Shown piece after piece: positions 1-9,898 of a DNA stretch of 64,000 bases (position 1 is its first letter; each line of letters opens with the position of its first letter). Source of the DNA: Cryoendolithus antarcticus (Eukaryota > Ascomycota > Dothideomycetes > Cladosporiales > Cladosporiaceae). Both the position numbers and the translations under genes were made by a program. The DNA is taken from NCBI GenBank assembly GCA_002077065.1, contig NAJO01000013.1:372001-436000 (forward strand). Reading direction: 5' to 3'. The notes under the pieces were generated by a model that did no database searches, had not been told where the DNA came from, and saw nothing but the letters and a program-made list of their open reading frames with translations.

Positions 1-1573
1 CGAGAGCTATTCTGCTCCAGTAGTGGCCAAAGGGTCTTGTGCGTTCCATCCCAGACATCATCGGTGAAAGTATCTTCGTACGCATCGACCATGAGCTTGA
101 TACTATCATTCATCATGCCCAGAGTCTGGTATGCCCAGAAGTATCTGCGCGAGTATGTAAACTCACTGTCTTCGAACAACGACGTGTCGCGTAGATCGGA
201 GTTGAAGATGAAGTCCAGTGGTGGAGTCACGAGTCGCGTGATCTCGTTGTATATCTGCTCGACGCGCTTCTGGGCATCGCGATACTCACCGAGCAACGTG
301 GTCATGAACGCTTCTACGCCATTGACATAGTGCTTCGTCGAGTCGTGTATCTGTAGGTCAAAATGATCAGCGACCCTCATCCATCGTGCTGCAACGACGA
401 GAGGCGAGACTTACGTCCATCGTTGCATGCCAATCCGGGTAGCATTGTAAATTCAGCACATGCCACGCGGACCAAGGGTCATAGGCAAAGCCGAACGCAT
501 TCTTTGCTCTCCGATGAGGGTTCCTCACTTTGCGTATAGCTGGTCCGGTAAGAGCGAGGGCGACTACTGAGCTGCAGCGCGTAACGGCGATGTGACCGGC
601 CTTGCGTTCATCCTGTTGATCAGCAAGCTGCCACTTCATCGGGACGCATTCTGGGCAGATGATCTACCTGCTGTTAGCTATATTACAATGATGAAACGCG
701 TGATGTGAGAACCCACGGTGAAGTACTCGAAGCTGAAGACAAAGCTCTTCTGCTTTCGCAAATCGTCGTCGAACGATCGATGCATGTGCGGAGATGTACC
801 GCTGACGTCGATTAGATGCTTGAATAGCTCATCGACATCGAAGTGAGGACTGAGTGTGTGATGCGCAGCACCGAACAGCACAGGACTCGGCTCGCGCAGG
901 ATCGTGATGCGGCCCACTGCGAGTCGCTCCTTTGGCGGCTGGTTAATTTCTCTGATAGCATGCCATATGGCTTGGGCTTTCGACTGCTCTCTCTCTCTAC
1001 CTGTGGGAAATCCACTGGAAGAGGCGCGCCATCAGCTCCCACATCGTACACGGAGTAATGGCTGAGGTGACTGCGATCTTCTGCTTCTCCGAGCTTGTTA
1101 TGAATGAGCTGAGGTTGCTGAAGGCGCGTTGGACTATCAATGACGGAGGCTAGGATCTTGGCGCCATACTGACTCCACTTGTACGCTCGTAGGTGACTAC
1201 GAAGGGTTTCCTCATCATACTTCTCAGCTCCGAGGGACACTGAAACATACAAGTCTTCGTCATCTGCATCCACGTCTGAGTCGTCACCTGTTCGCCTGGA
1301 CTCGGAGGAAGTGGTAAGTGTTGCCAAACCAGCAGACGACTTCCTCCCCCCGGCTCTTCGTTCCGATGCTGCGTGTGTAACCGATGGCCTCGGCGATCTT
1401 GGTCCTGTAATTGAAGGTCGATGTAGTGTCCTATCGTCTGTTGCAGGCTGCGAAGTGGTGGCCGCCAAATTCTGGGCCAGCAGCTCATGTATCTGCCGAA
1501 GGGACTCGATATATGCGTCCCTCTGGGCATCAAGCTGCTTGAGCAAATCGCCGACCTGCTCGACTTGACTCAT
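1..1573 (-). CDS. CorA-like Mg2+ transporter-type protein, 3' part beyond window, frameshifted
   Basis: Read on the minus strand as exons 1573-717, 663-415 and 350 to below 1. The introns at 664-716 and 351-414 have GT-AG ends; the first also has a CTAAC branch point. The start MSQVEQVGDLLKQL is followed by a low-complexity acidic region (DSDVDADDEDLYV). The later exons carry the block IYNEITRLVTPP, then FTYSRRYFWAYQTLG, which I recognise from large fungal proteins that end in a CorA-like (Mg2+ transporter-type) membrane domain with GMTNM. That membrane part would lie off the left edge. A (CT)6 tract at 987-998 throws the frame: the codons before it (VDFPQVERE) and after it (KAQAIWHAIREIN) are in frames that differ by one dinucleotide unit. 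The gene is therefore either a slippage pseudogene, a polymorphic allele or a sequencing error. Family assignment is moderate. Confidence 0.6.
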
Positions 1574-2556
1574 CCTGGCCGAGTGCCACTATCGGGATTC
1601 GCAAGCCGAATTGGTGAACAGATCATGGGGAATACTGTCTCTTTTCTATGGACCTGATGCGCAAAGAACTCCGCTCATTCGAGAAGCGTATGAACCTGAT
1701 TGTATTGGTGGCACAGCTGCTCAGAAAGCAGAATATCACTCAGGATCGCATTTTGCCACAATGTCGCGTGTCTATCTCTCCCTCTCTCTCACCTTATAGC
1801 AGCTTCACGAGTGTAGCCTTACTGATAGTAGCACAAGCGCAGTCCAAGATCTTGGAGAGGCAAAGATAGCTGTGTGAAAGTGACTTTTGGGAGAAGAGGT
1901 AGAAGGATGGCTCGAGCGACGGCGAGAGAACAAATGAAAGCAACGTTAACAGAGAGACAGACTCACCATTGTGCAGCACTAGAAGACAAGGCTGAATGTC
2001 CCGTCCATGGCTTGCATTAGCGATATCCACACTTCGCTGATTATGTCATACCAAGATCGCTTGGAATCCTCTTCGACTAGCTTGACTGCACCAGGGCGGC
2101 CGGTCTGCATGAGCAGTCTTGGCTACATGAACCGGTGAATAACATCGAAGCGAGATGAATCACAGTCTGTGTTGCAATGGGCTTCTGCTGCAGGATTGCG
2201 GTCCATCGATAGCCGGCGCGTTCACGACCAGCCAAGCAATTGAAAATCGGCCTGGAAGTTCATCTCGTCTCGTCGCACATGATCTCGTGAGCATATTGCA
2301 AGATGTTGTTCATGCTTTTGGTTCGCCGAGACATGTCCATGCGATATCGTGTGCGATGTATGATCAAGTAGTGAAATTGAAGTGAGGAAGTTCTCGTGCA
2401 ACATCATGAACTAAGCTGGATACTCGAGGGTTTCATCTGACTCGCGCGTATATCGCGCTAGCCTGATCGAGCGAACAGCGGACTCCCGAGCTGCATCAAG
2501 AGCCATGAATGTCTGAGCAGATGATAATAGTGGACAGTTTCTTGCTACAGCCTGCT
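1574..2556. other. intergenic, no gene seen
   Basis: This lies between the 5' end of the CorA-like gene (minus) and the mL50-like gene (plus), so it should hold two divergent promoters. It has a pyrimidine-rich run near 1772-1792 and short unconvincing ORFs only. I see no RNA gene. Confidence 0.5.
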
Positions 2557-3928
2557 ATGCCTCGACTTTCAGTAACCCAGCAGGCACTTCGCTCGGCGGT
2601 GCAGCCAGCAACATCTCGCTATGTATGCCTCGCCTGCCGCGCTCAGAGCCAACGACAATTCTCAGTCTCCCGCCGGTCACACGAGGAGCAACTGCCCTTC
2701 TTCAAGCGTCTAACGAAGTCCATCTTCGGCGACGAAAAGTCCCGCGAGGCCTCGAAGAAGCGCGAGGATGCCACTAGGAAGCGAGCTGAGGAGACTGTGG
2801 CCACGGGATCGGTCGACTACGAGCAATGGGTTGACGAGAAGGGCAGAGAGTGGCAGCGGGCAGCGGTAGTGGACCCGAGTATCAACAAGGACTACAAGCA
2901 ATCCTCCGACTGGGCAGGTCTGGAGATGATTGGTGGGGAGCAGTGGGTGAGGGACCGACGAGATGGTGGCGAGCAGTACATTGGGTCAGCACCGGCCTTG
3001 CTGTACACTTCACAATTCATTTCATCTAACGAGCTGCAGTTTCAACCCAAGGAGGAAGACGGAACTGACCAATGGAGGATGGAGCAATCTGCTGCGCCAT
3101 GTGCTAGTAGAGGTTATGGTAGCCAAGCAAGCATCGCTAGATCTGGACTTATTGACTGCTGACCGAGAAGTGGACCCGGACCACTGGACACGCACTGTCG
3201 GTGTCACGTTTGACCAGACGGATGGCAAGCTTTCAATGAAGTTCGTAGGGACGGGAGATCGGGACCTCATTGTAGAAACCCTGGAACTGGGCGTGCCAAC
3301 GATAGTGGAGTCAGAGGAAACGACCGAGGCGATTGAGGAGGCTCGAGGGGTAGTGGAAGCTTCCTCAGACGACATTATCGCTAGTCTTGAGAACGAGCAG
3401 CCTGCTGGGGAAGAAGTTGTTGACATGGCGGCTCTTGATGCCCAAGCGAAGCAGCGGATGCAGGATATCAAGACGGTATCTGAAAGGACAAGCGCGGGAG
3501 GCAGTCTTGATCTCCCTGCGTTCGAGTTGAGAGATCCCGAGGTCAAGCTGACAGTAAGGCCTCTCGTAGTCCAGGGGTGACGACTAAAGTCTCACGACGC
3601 TGACCCTACCTAGATCCTAAAGCGAGTCTTCCAGCTGACGAGCCACCTGCTCCCCGATGCTGTGGTGTCACCAGCTAGCACGCCAATCGACCTGTACCAT
3701 GCCTACATCACCAAGCCGGCACCAAAGAAGCTAGCGCAGACGAGAGAGCTCAACAAGGTGAAGGTCAGCGTGTCCAATGTCACTGTGTACAGCAGGCGTC
3801 GTACACCCGTCGACAAAGAGCAAGATGTTGGTCGCTGGAAGGTTATCGAGGAGGAACTACTTCGTCGCAATCTTCCAGTCACTGGAAGCAGATATCAGGG
3901 TGCTAAGACCACGACACCGCTGGCGTGA
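2557..3928 (+). CDS. MRPL50: mitochondrial large ribosomal subunit protein mL50-like
   Basis: Exons 2557-2984, 3040-3553 and 3614-3928 (introns of 55 and 60 nt) give 418 residues. The N-terminus MPRLSVTQQALRSAV is rich in Arg and Ser, with an RQFSVSRRSHEE block that looks like a mitochondrial presequence. The C-terminal half has ILKRVFQLTSHLLPD followed by SPASTPIDLYHAY, as in the mL50/MRPL50 'ribosomal subunit 39S' family. The product would be a structural protein of the mitoribosomal large subunit. The in-frame ATG at 2509 would add 16 residues ahead of the presequence-like start, so I chose 2557. Family call rests on remembered motif similarity and is moderate; the splice phases fit exactly. 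Confidence 0.65.
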
Positions 3929-4270
3929 GGAAGCGAAGACTCGCGGCAGTATGCCATTAATCTTGCGTGGAAGCACCCTCAACTGCAATATTGGGCTATT
4001 ATTACTGATTGGGTGCGACGTCGCTACGTCTTGTCGGCTGACACGGCGTGCGTGATGGCACGTTGCTCACACGTGACACAAGCGTCGCTGCGAAGCTTCT
4101 TTCAGCCGTCAGTCAAGGGGTTGTGTAACGATGGTGCGCCAGTGAAGGCTCGAAGGAGTTCACTCATAAGTAACAGCGCAGGTCTGCTGTAGCAGAAGCT
4201 GCGAACACACTCGCCATCAAGATCAGAAAGAGAGACACGCCAGCTCATCGCCATCAACCGATCACGCTCC
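3929..4270. other. intergenic, mL50-like 3' flank
   Basis: No coding signal or recognisable site is seen between the mL50-like stop and the ORF remnant that starts at 4271. Confidence 0.4.
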
Positions 4271-4890
4271 ATGGGCGCCATCGGGCTCACTGCGCACCTG
4301 CGTAATATCACAAGCATTCTGTTCCTGCCGTTAGTCCTCGCCACGGAGTCGTCAGCTGCAAACGCTTCTGCTGTCAATGACTGGGATTCTCCTCCGCCGA
4401 CCATCATGCCGTTCACTTCGCCGCTACTCAACCCGCCTCCGTTTCCTCCACACACAAGCACGCAATCGAGTATCTCAGCAAGCAGTCACGAGGTTCAGAC
4501 AACATCCTCCATCTCAAATTCGGCTATGGTCCCGTCTATGACATCAACCCTCATCACTACTACACGCAGCTGGTGATGGAGTCATCACCGCTATCGCAAA
4601 TATTGGCAAACGAGTCAGCGCAGCTTTTAGCGACTTTGGCGACCTCTACGGCGCTCATGGGATGATGGTGGCACACAACTGATCGAGACAGCCGGGCATC
4701 TGAGCACCCCTTTCATGGGCCGGACATGGCTGTCACGTGGCTACACGAAGGCGCAGATCAGATATGGAACCCCGAGGGGCAGATGAACGGCGATGTCCAC
4801 AACTCGCTATCTGCCCATCTCACATGGCCTCAGTCTACCGCTACGTCCGAGACAATCTATCATACTGCACAATTAAGGTGGGCACCCTCG
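4271..4890 (+). pseudogene. possible decayed secreted-protein gene, frame-scattered
   Basis: Protein-like stretches follow each other in different frames. A signal-peptide-like start (MGAIGLTAHLRNITSILFLP, 4271) is followed by HAIEYLSKQSRGSDN and FGYGPVYDINPHHYY in a second frame (about 4453-4570). GDGVITAIANIGKRVSAAFS comes in a third (from 4572), then TPFMGRTWLSRGYTKAQI (about 4700-4770), then MASVYRYVRDNLSYC (from 4824). I could not join them with convincing splice sites, which suggests indels in a small secreted protein gene. I do not recognise the family. It runs into the 3' end of the convergent DUF1349 gene. It could also be an intact gene with introns I failed to resolve, or chance. 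Confidence 0.3.
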
Positions 4891-4892
4891 CC

Positions 4893-5504
4893 TCACTTCT
4901 CATCACCAGTCACAACCTCCACCCCCTCAAACCTTACCTCCAACCCCTTCTCCGCATCCCCCTCCTCAGCCGTCGGCTTAGCAGCATACACCCCTACCCA
5001 AATCTCCCCCTCCCTCTCCATCTCAGCCCACTTCACCTCCCTCAACGCCTCCCGCTTCCCACCCACAACAGCATAAACCCACAACGTCTCCCCGTCCTTC
5101 ACAGCCTCGAACGTCGCACTCTGACCCTTCTCAAACATCGGACAAAGACTCCAGTCCGAGTACTTGTCAGTCCCTACAACGCCCAGCTTTGCCTCGCCGT
5201 TGAAGAACTCGATGCCGGCTTTGACCCATTGGGATTTGGAGGGCTCGCTGGATGGAGAGGGTAGGAAGACTAGGAAGAGGCCGCCTTGGTCGAATTGCGT
5301 TCTCCAAGGGCCGGAGACGGTGGTTTTGATCGAGGTGAAGTGTTTGAAGGGGACGCGACGGCCTACGGCGGGGGCGTTGAAGGACTTCAGGGTCGGGTGG
5401 CGCCAGATGTCTGTTTTGGGAGCGGTCGTGAGGGTGAACGGTGCCGAGGGATCCTTGGGTAGAACGGAGGATGGGGCATTGAGAGTCTCCCAGGTAGATG
5501 CCAT
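4893..5504 (-). CDS. DUF1349 family protein (concanavalin-like fold)
   Basis: A single-exon gene of 203 residues starting MASTWETLNAPSSVLPKD. It has the DUF1349 pattern: an early TDIWRHPTLKSFNAP segment, then QFDQGGLFLVF, WVKAGIEFFNG, the central SDWSLCPM and a C-terminal IWVGVYAAKPT strand. These proteins adopt a lectin/glucanase-like jelly roll and are often annotated 'regulation of enolase 1' by analogy with a yeast protein; the real substrate is unknown. There is no signal peptide, so it is probably cytosolic. It lies head-to-head with the NADAR gene (382 bp apart). Confidence 0.8.
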   Translation of the reverse strand: MASTWETLNAPSSVLPKDPSAPFTLTTAPKTDIWRHPTLKSFNAPAVGRRVPFKHFTSIKTTVSGPWRTQFDQGGLFLVFLPSPSSEPSKSQWVKAGIEFFNGEAKLGVVGTDKYSDWSLCPMFEKGQSATFEAVKDGETLWVYAVVGGKREALREVKWAEMEREGEIWVGVYAAKPTAEEGDAEKGLEVRFEGVEVVTGDEK

Positions 5505-5886
5505 GGCTGGAGTCGTTGTAAGATGTGTACAAGAAGACGTGCACCTACCTCTCCGACGGGCGCCCTGATGTTCTTATAGCAATGAGCAATATCGCTACCA
5601 AGTGCAAGAGCCAGTTCGTAGCTTCACGGCTTGTACAAAATGGTAGTAGAACGTCGGTCGATCGACAAATGTGGCCTTCCCACTTCGGCCCGGTAAGCCG
5701 AGAGGAAGTGACGTTCTTATCGGTATGTCGTGTACGGGCAATTGAACCTTGATCATAGCAGTCACTGCAGCACTAGGATATACCGCTAGCACATTACGCA
5801 GACCAGATCACCGAATTGGTCAACTAATTGCACAACATCTAGCCTGCTCGTTCATCGCCAGACCAGCGTTTGCACGATTCATCATA
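5505..5886. promoter_or_regulatory. divergent promoter region, DUF1349 / NADAR genes
   Basis: A 382 bp head-to-head spacer. I see no gene and no motif I would defend. Both genes must draw their promoters from it. Confidence 0.4.
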
Positions 5887-6629
5887 ATGGTGACTACCAC
5901 CATCACAGATGATCCATCACTGGGTCCCGTCTATTTCTGGAGAGAGTTCGAGGAACCATATGGGTTCATGTCACAGTGGTACGAGTGTCCGTTTGAGGTG
6001 GACGGGGTGCTTTACGCGCATACAGAGATGTGGATGATGATACAAAAAGCGAAGTTGTTTGGCGATGAGGTATGTGACTTTTTACCACCGTGCCGCTGGC
6101 CCTCCAATTAACGTATCACCAAGGAATCTGCAAGCAGGATGATGCAGACGACCGTCCCTGCGGAGCATCAGGCTCTTGGCCGCAAGGTCGGTTTGACAGA
6201 CATCTCGGTCCACTGAACGTCGAGCTAACCTTCATTTAGGCCACAGGCTTCAATAGGCCAAAGTGGGACGAGCGTGAGATTCCCCTGTCTCAGAGACTTA
6301 CCAGTGACTGACGCCTAGTCAGACAAGAGTCGCATTGTCGAGGAGGGCAATTACCACAAGTTCACCATGGGCAAGTCGAGCGCTGAGATGGCCAAGCTGC
6401 TACTTGCGACTGGCGAACGCGAACTCGTCGAAGTGCGTTAATGTCGCCATTGTTCCGTCTGCTGCTGTTGCTGACACGATATTTCCAGTCATCGCCAAGT
6501 GACAGGATTTGGGGCGTCGGCTACCACGCTGACAATGCGACCGAGAATCGACATGATTGGGGCGAGAACCGACTCGGAAAAGCCATGATGGTCGTGAGGC
6601 GGAAACTGCGGGAGGAAGCAAAGCTTTGA
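5887..6629 (+). CDS. NADAR (YbiA-like) N-glycosidase family protein
   Basis: Five exons (5887-6069, 6124-6186, 6240-6273, 6323-6432, 6489-6629) give 176 residues. Known YbiA proteins hydrolyse N-glycosidic bonds of riboflavin-pathway intermediates or ADP-ribosyl groups. The family marks are present in order: FWREFEEPYGFMSQWYECPF near the start, EMWMMIQKAKLFGD, AEHQALGRK, FNRPKWDE, IVEEGNYHKFTMG, and the C-terminal SDRIWGVGYHADN motif typical of NADAR. The length matches single-domain members. The four introns are 49-56 nt. The junction at 6273/6323 is the least certain; I chose it because it keeps IVEEGNYHKF in frame. The stop is 69 bp from the convergent SEC11 stop. The function in fungi is not established. 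Confidence 0.82.
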
Positions 6630-6698
6630 GACTTTCAGCTTTCGTACCTGCCTCTTACACAGGCGTCCATGTACGCACGCCGCTTCCGCGCCAAACCC

Positions 6699-7280
6699 TC
6701 ACTCGCGCTGCAGCACAACCGTCAGCGCCATGAACACGAGCATGGCAGTCTTCAGCCATGGGTACTCGCTCAGTAGAATCGTGACATAGCCAACGTAGGG
6801 GACGTAGCCGGCAACACTACCCACGACATCTTTCTTACGGTCGAGGAAGCTTTGTCCGCGGGCGTAGAGCTCCGTGTCATCCGCAGCGTTGTTATCGCCC
6901 TTTGTCAAGAGCTGTAGTGGCTTTGATCTGCTCTCCAGTCAGCAACGTACCTCGCCTAGTCATGCTGAGACCTGTGAAGCTTACCCTCCCCCAAATCTCC
7001 TGATCACTCTGTGCACGATCGGGATGTCCTTATCCCGCACGTTATACACGACAACCTCGCCCACTTGTGTCTCTTGCCGTCGATTCCACAGAAATAACAG
7101 GTCTCCTCGCTGAAAAGCTGGCTCCATGCTGCCGGAGAGTACGACAACGATTGGTGATCCGGAGTCTGTCACAACTGAGAGACCTTTCCAGAGCATGAAT
7201 GCGGTCGAGAGCACGAGAGCGAACTGGAGGACTTGGGCGGCCAGCTGCCGGGGCTGCATGTTGGCGAGTGAGCCGAACAT
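6699..7280 (-). CDS. SEC11: signal peptidase complex catalytic subunit Sec11
   Basis: Two exons (7280-6985 and 6927-6699, intron 57 nt) give 174 residues, the usual length for fungal Sec11. This is the ER membrane serine protease that removes signal peptides co-translationally. A transmembrane segment lies at about residues 15-33. The catalytic Ser is in VLSGSMEP (Ser51), the catalytic His in IPIVHRV (His90), and the conserved Asp is in [11 protein letters not shown] just after the intron. The C-terminus [15 protein letters not shown] is conserved. Downstream acceptor AGs give a stop codon, so the acceptor before ATCAAAG is the one that works. Confidence 0.95.
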
Positions 7281-8073
7281 CGCGATGGTGTTGTCGAGTT
7301 AGCAAGTGATAAATTGGATCTGACTGTTCGCTGGGAGAACGTATTTCTGCAGCTCAAGAGACTCGCTGCACACGCTTGAATTCTCGATTCGTCATTTGCT
7401 TTGAGTAGCGACGTGAGGTCACGAAGTTGAAGCTGACCTGCGCAGGATATATATACAATCCAACGTGTCTACAACATTTAGAGGAGATGGTGCCACGCTA
7501 GGGTCGGGCCATGCCGAAGCCCTGTTGTTAGACTTCATCTGTCTTACTCTCCGTCCGAGCTTCACCGCGATCAATCTTGACTTGACAACACTACCTTCCG
7601 GCCTCTGGTATAGAGTGTTGTTCATCGAACCATTCTCAGGCGTTACGCCACACTTAAGGTCCAGACTGGAATGCGTCCACTTTAGGCGATTAGCACACAT
7701 CACTCTGCAGAGCCCACTTCGGCTGCTTTGTGTGAGCACCGTGTCCGTCACTGTCGAGATGAAAGAGTCGAGCCACGCTTTACTCAATGGTGCAGGCGCC
7801 CAATATGTCGTTCCGGTGGGAACGTCTGTCTCATGCTCCGGATCGAATCATGCCATCAGCGAAAGCCGATGTACTCATAGTGCTACTACATCAGTGTAAG
7901 AGCTCACTCACTTTGCAGATGACTTCACAAAACGCACGTGATTGCACATGGGCAAATCACATGTGTTCCTCATGGGACTAGACGTAACTCTCCTCCAAAG
8001 GTACTAAGACTTCCTTTTCTCGTCCACACAAAAAGCACCTCTACCTCACAGGTCCACACGACACGAAGCTACG
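7281..8073. other. intergenic, no gene seen
   Basis: A head-to-head gap between SEC11 and the PWWP-like gene. Overlapping ORFs of 122-144 codons on both strands (7419-7899) show no recognisable motif and mirror each other, so I do not call them. Confidence 0.45.
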
Positions 8074-9350
8074 ATGACGTTAGACCCCCAATTGGATCAA
8101 ACCTACGTGATCAAGCTCAACGGTCAAGTCTGGCCAGTCGTGGTCTGCTATGAAGAATGCATGCCGGATCGTGAGCTCGAGAGGCGACAAGAGAAGCATC
8201 AAGTGGCCGTCATCGTGCTTGGCTATCGCCAGTAGTAAGTCTGCACTATTTGAGGGCTTGGACAGGGGCAACACTGACGGAAGTCAGCTGCTGGGTCAGT
8301 CCAGCGAATCTGCGAACGTACAATCCGAACATGAACTACGCTGCAGTTACTAGGTTGACTTCGTATTATGAGGGCTCGTCACTCGCAGCTCATGAGGAGA
8401 AACGCCGCATAGCTTTCAGGCAGGATGCGCCAATGCTGAAGGATGCCAACTTCTGGCATAACTACATTGATCAGGAGAAGGTCGCAGCTCCGATGCTTTT
8501 CTCACGCCAGTCGCGCTCGACCAGCACTTCACCGACGAACTCGAGTCGCTCGCGTCACTCGGAGACCAGGCCAAAGATAACTGCGCCCAAGCGTTCAGCA
8601 TCACCTTCGCTTGATGCTTGCAGGGAGCCTAAGAGAAGGGTCTCGCAAGCTCAAATGGACGCACTCACAGCCGGCGAAGGACCCTTATCCTACCACTTCC
8701 CCACGCACGAGGACATCGTAGCTCTCAGAGACGAAGCTACCGTTTACGAATACATCGCAGTCGTGGGCAGACGCGCTCTGCCAATATTGGTCTCGAAGGT
8801 CGGTGTCGAGCGCGTGCCCACACTGAAGAACTGTCTCTACCCATCCCTGAACTACGGAGATTATTTGCCACTCACTATGACCATGCCGCAGATCAGTGCA
8901 AAGGAATTCAAGGCAGTCGCAGAGTATCTTGCCGTTGGCGCTTTCGCTCCAAAGCTCCGCCACCTGCCTGAAGCCATAGACTTCGAGCAAGGCGACGACA
9001 TCGAGCTTGTCATTGATCATGCGAAGACTATCAGTCTGACATACCACGCCGCTTCGTGGTTCCGAATGCCGGATCTGCAAGCTGACTGCATGAAGAAGCT
9101 GCGCCGCATGGGTGCTCTGTCAGGGCCAGCGTTGATGGGTGTCGAGGTCGGGAGTCGGGGGTGCGATGCATGGGGCACGGAGGAGCGCAGTAGCTTGCAC
9201 CAGCTAGCGCTGCATGGATTGGCTCGAGACTTCTTCAAGATAATGGAGATCGATGGTGTGGTTCTGTCGAATTTCTTACAGAAGAAGAAGAGCCCGATGA
9301 TGGAGGTCACTCGGAGGCTGTGTGCCGCGAAAGGCGCCCAGATTGAGTAG
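8074..9350 (+). CDS. PWWP-like N-terminal domain protein, otherwise unrecognised
   Basis: Exons 8074-8234 and 8288-9350 (intron 53 nt) give 407 residues. The first 55 residues (YVIKLNGQVWPVVVCYEE, then VAVIVLGYRQY) resemble the beta-barrel of PWWP/Tudor-type chromatin readers, with the WPV core. Next comes a Ser/Arg-rich linker (about residues 115-180) holding a likely nuclear signal (PKRSASPSLDACREPKRR). The C-terminal 210 residues look folded (HFPTHEDIVALRDEATVYEY onward) but I cannot name them. The predicted place is the nucleus, by inference only. The splice keeps YCWVSPANLRTYNPN in frame. Confidence 0.6.
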
Positions 9351-9898
9351 CAATTAGAGTTGCTGCACAGCTGATAGCTCGTCTGGCTGCATGCAGGAGC
9401 CTTACTTTTCTGCGTGGCGAAAACTCTCGCTGTGAAGGCCACAATGAGATAGCGCCGGATTCGTTTCTCTATGCGGGTCTGGCACAATTGATCTACGATC
9501 TTGGACACGAACGGCAGCGATGATGGCATGGAGCGTGAGGGTATTCCGCTAGTTATCTAGATGGCACGAGTACAGTCAGACTCTCACCAGTGTGCTGTGG
9601 GTGAATAGTATGCCTGCTTATGTCGAGAGCAGCTCTATACGATTCCGAATGATTGCAGAGCGTATCCTCCCTTGGGAAACGTACGTGTAGTAGCTTCCGT
9701 CATCTCATTGTTGGAGGTCGCTCCTGTCCTGAACTGACTCGAGTCCCGCGCCAAGTCCCGTCCAGCTTGACTTCCAGGTGTGCGAGCCTCACTGTGAACG
9801 ACCACACTTCCGCACCCACTCCCCTCACCCTTATTCTTCCCTTATCACTTCACTCCCGGCTTACGTAGCGCCGCTCCAATGTGCGCCGCGTCGCACCG
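9351..9898. other. intergenic, NOT1 promoter region
   Basis: No gene is seen. The 120 bp before the NOT1 start is C/T-rich (for example cccctcaccc near 9820-9833), as is common in fungal core promoters and 5' leaders. Confidence 0.4.

Noticed and set aside
7419..7899. Overlapping 122- and 144-codon ORFs upstream of the PWWP-like gene
   Set aside because: No motif, no splice-supported extension and mirrored frames; likely non-coding.
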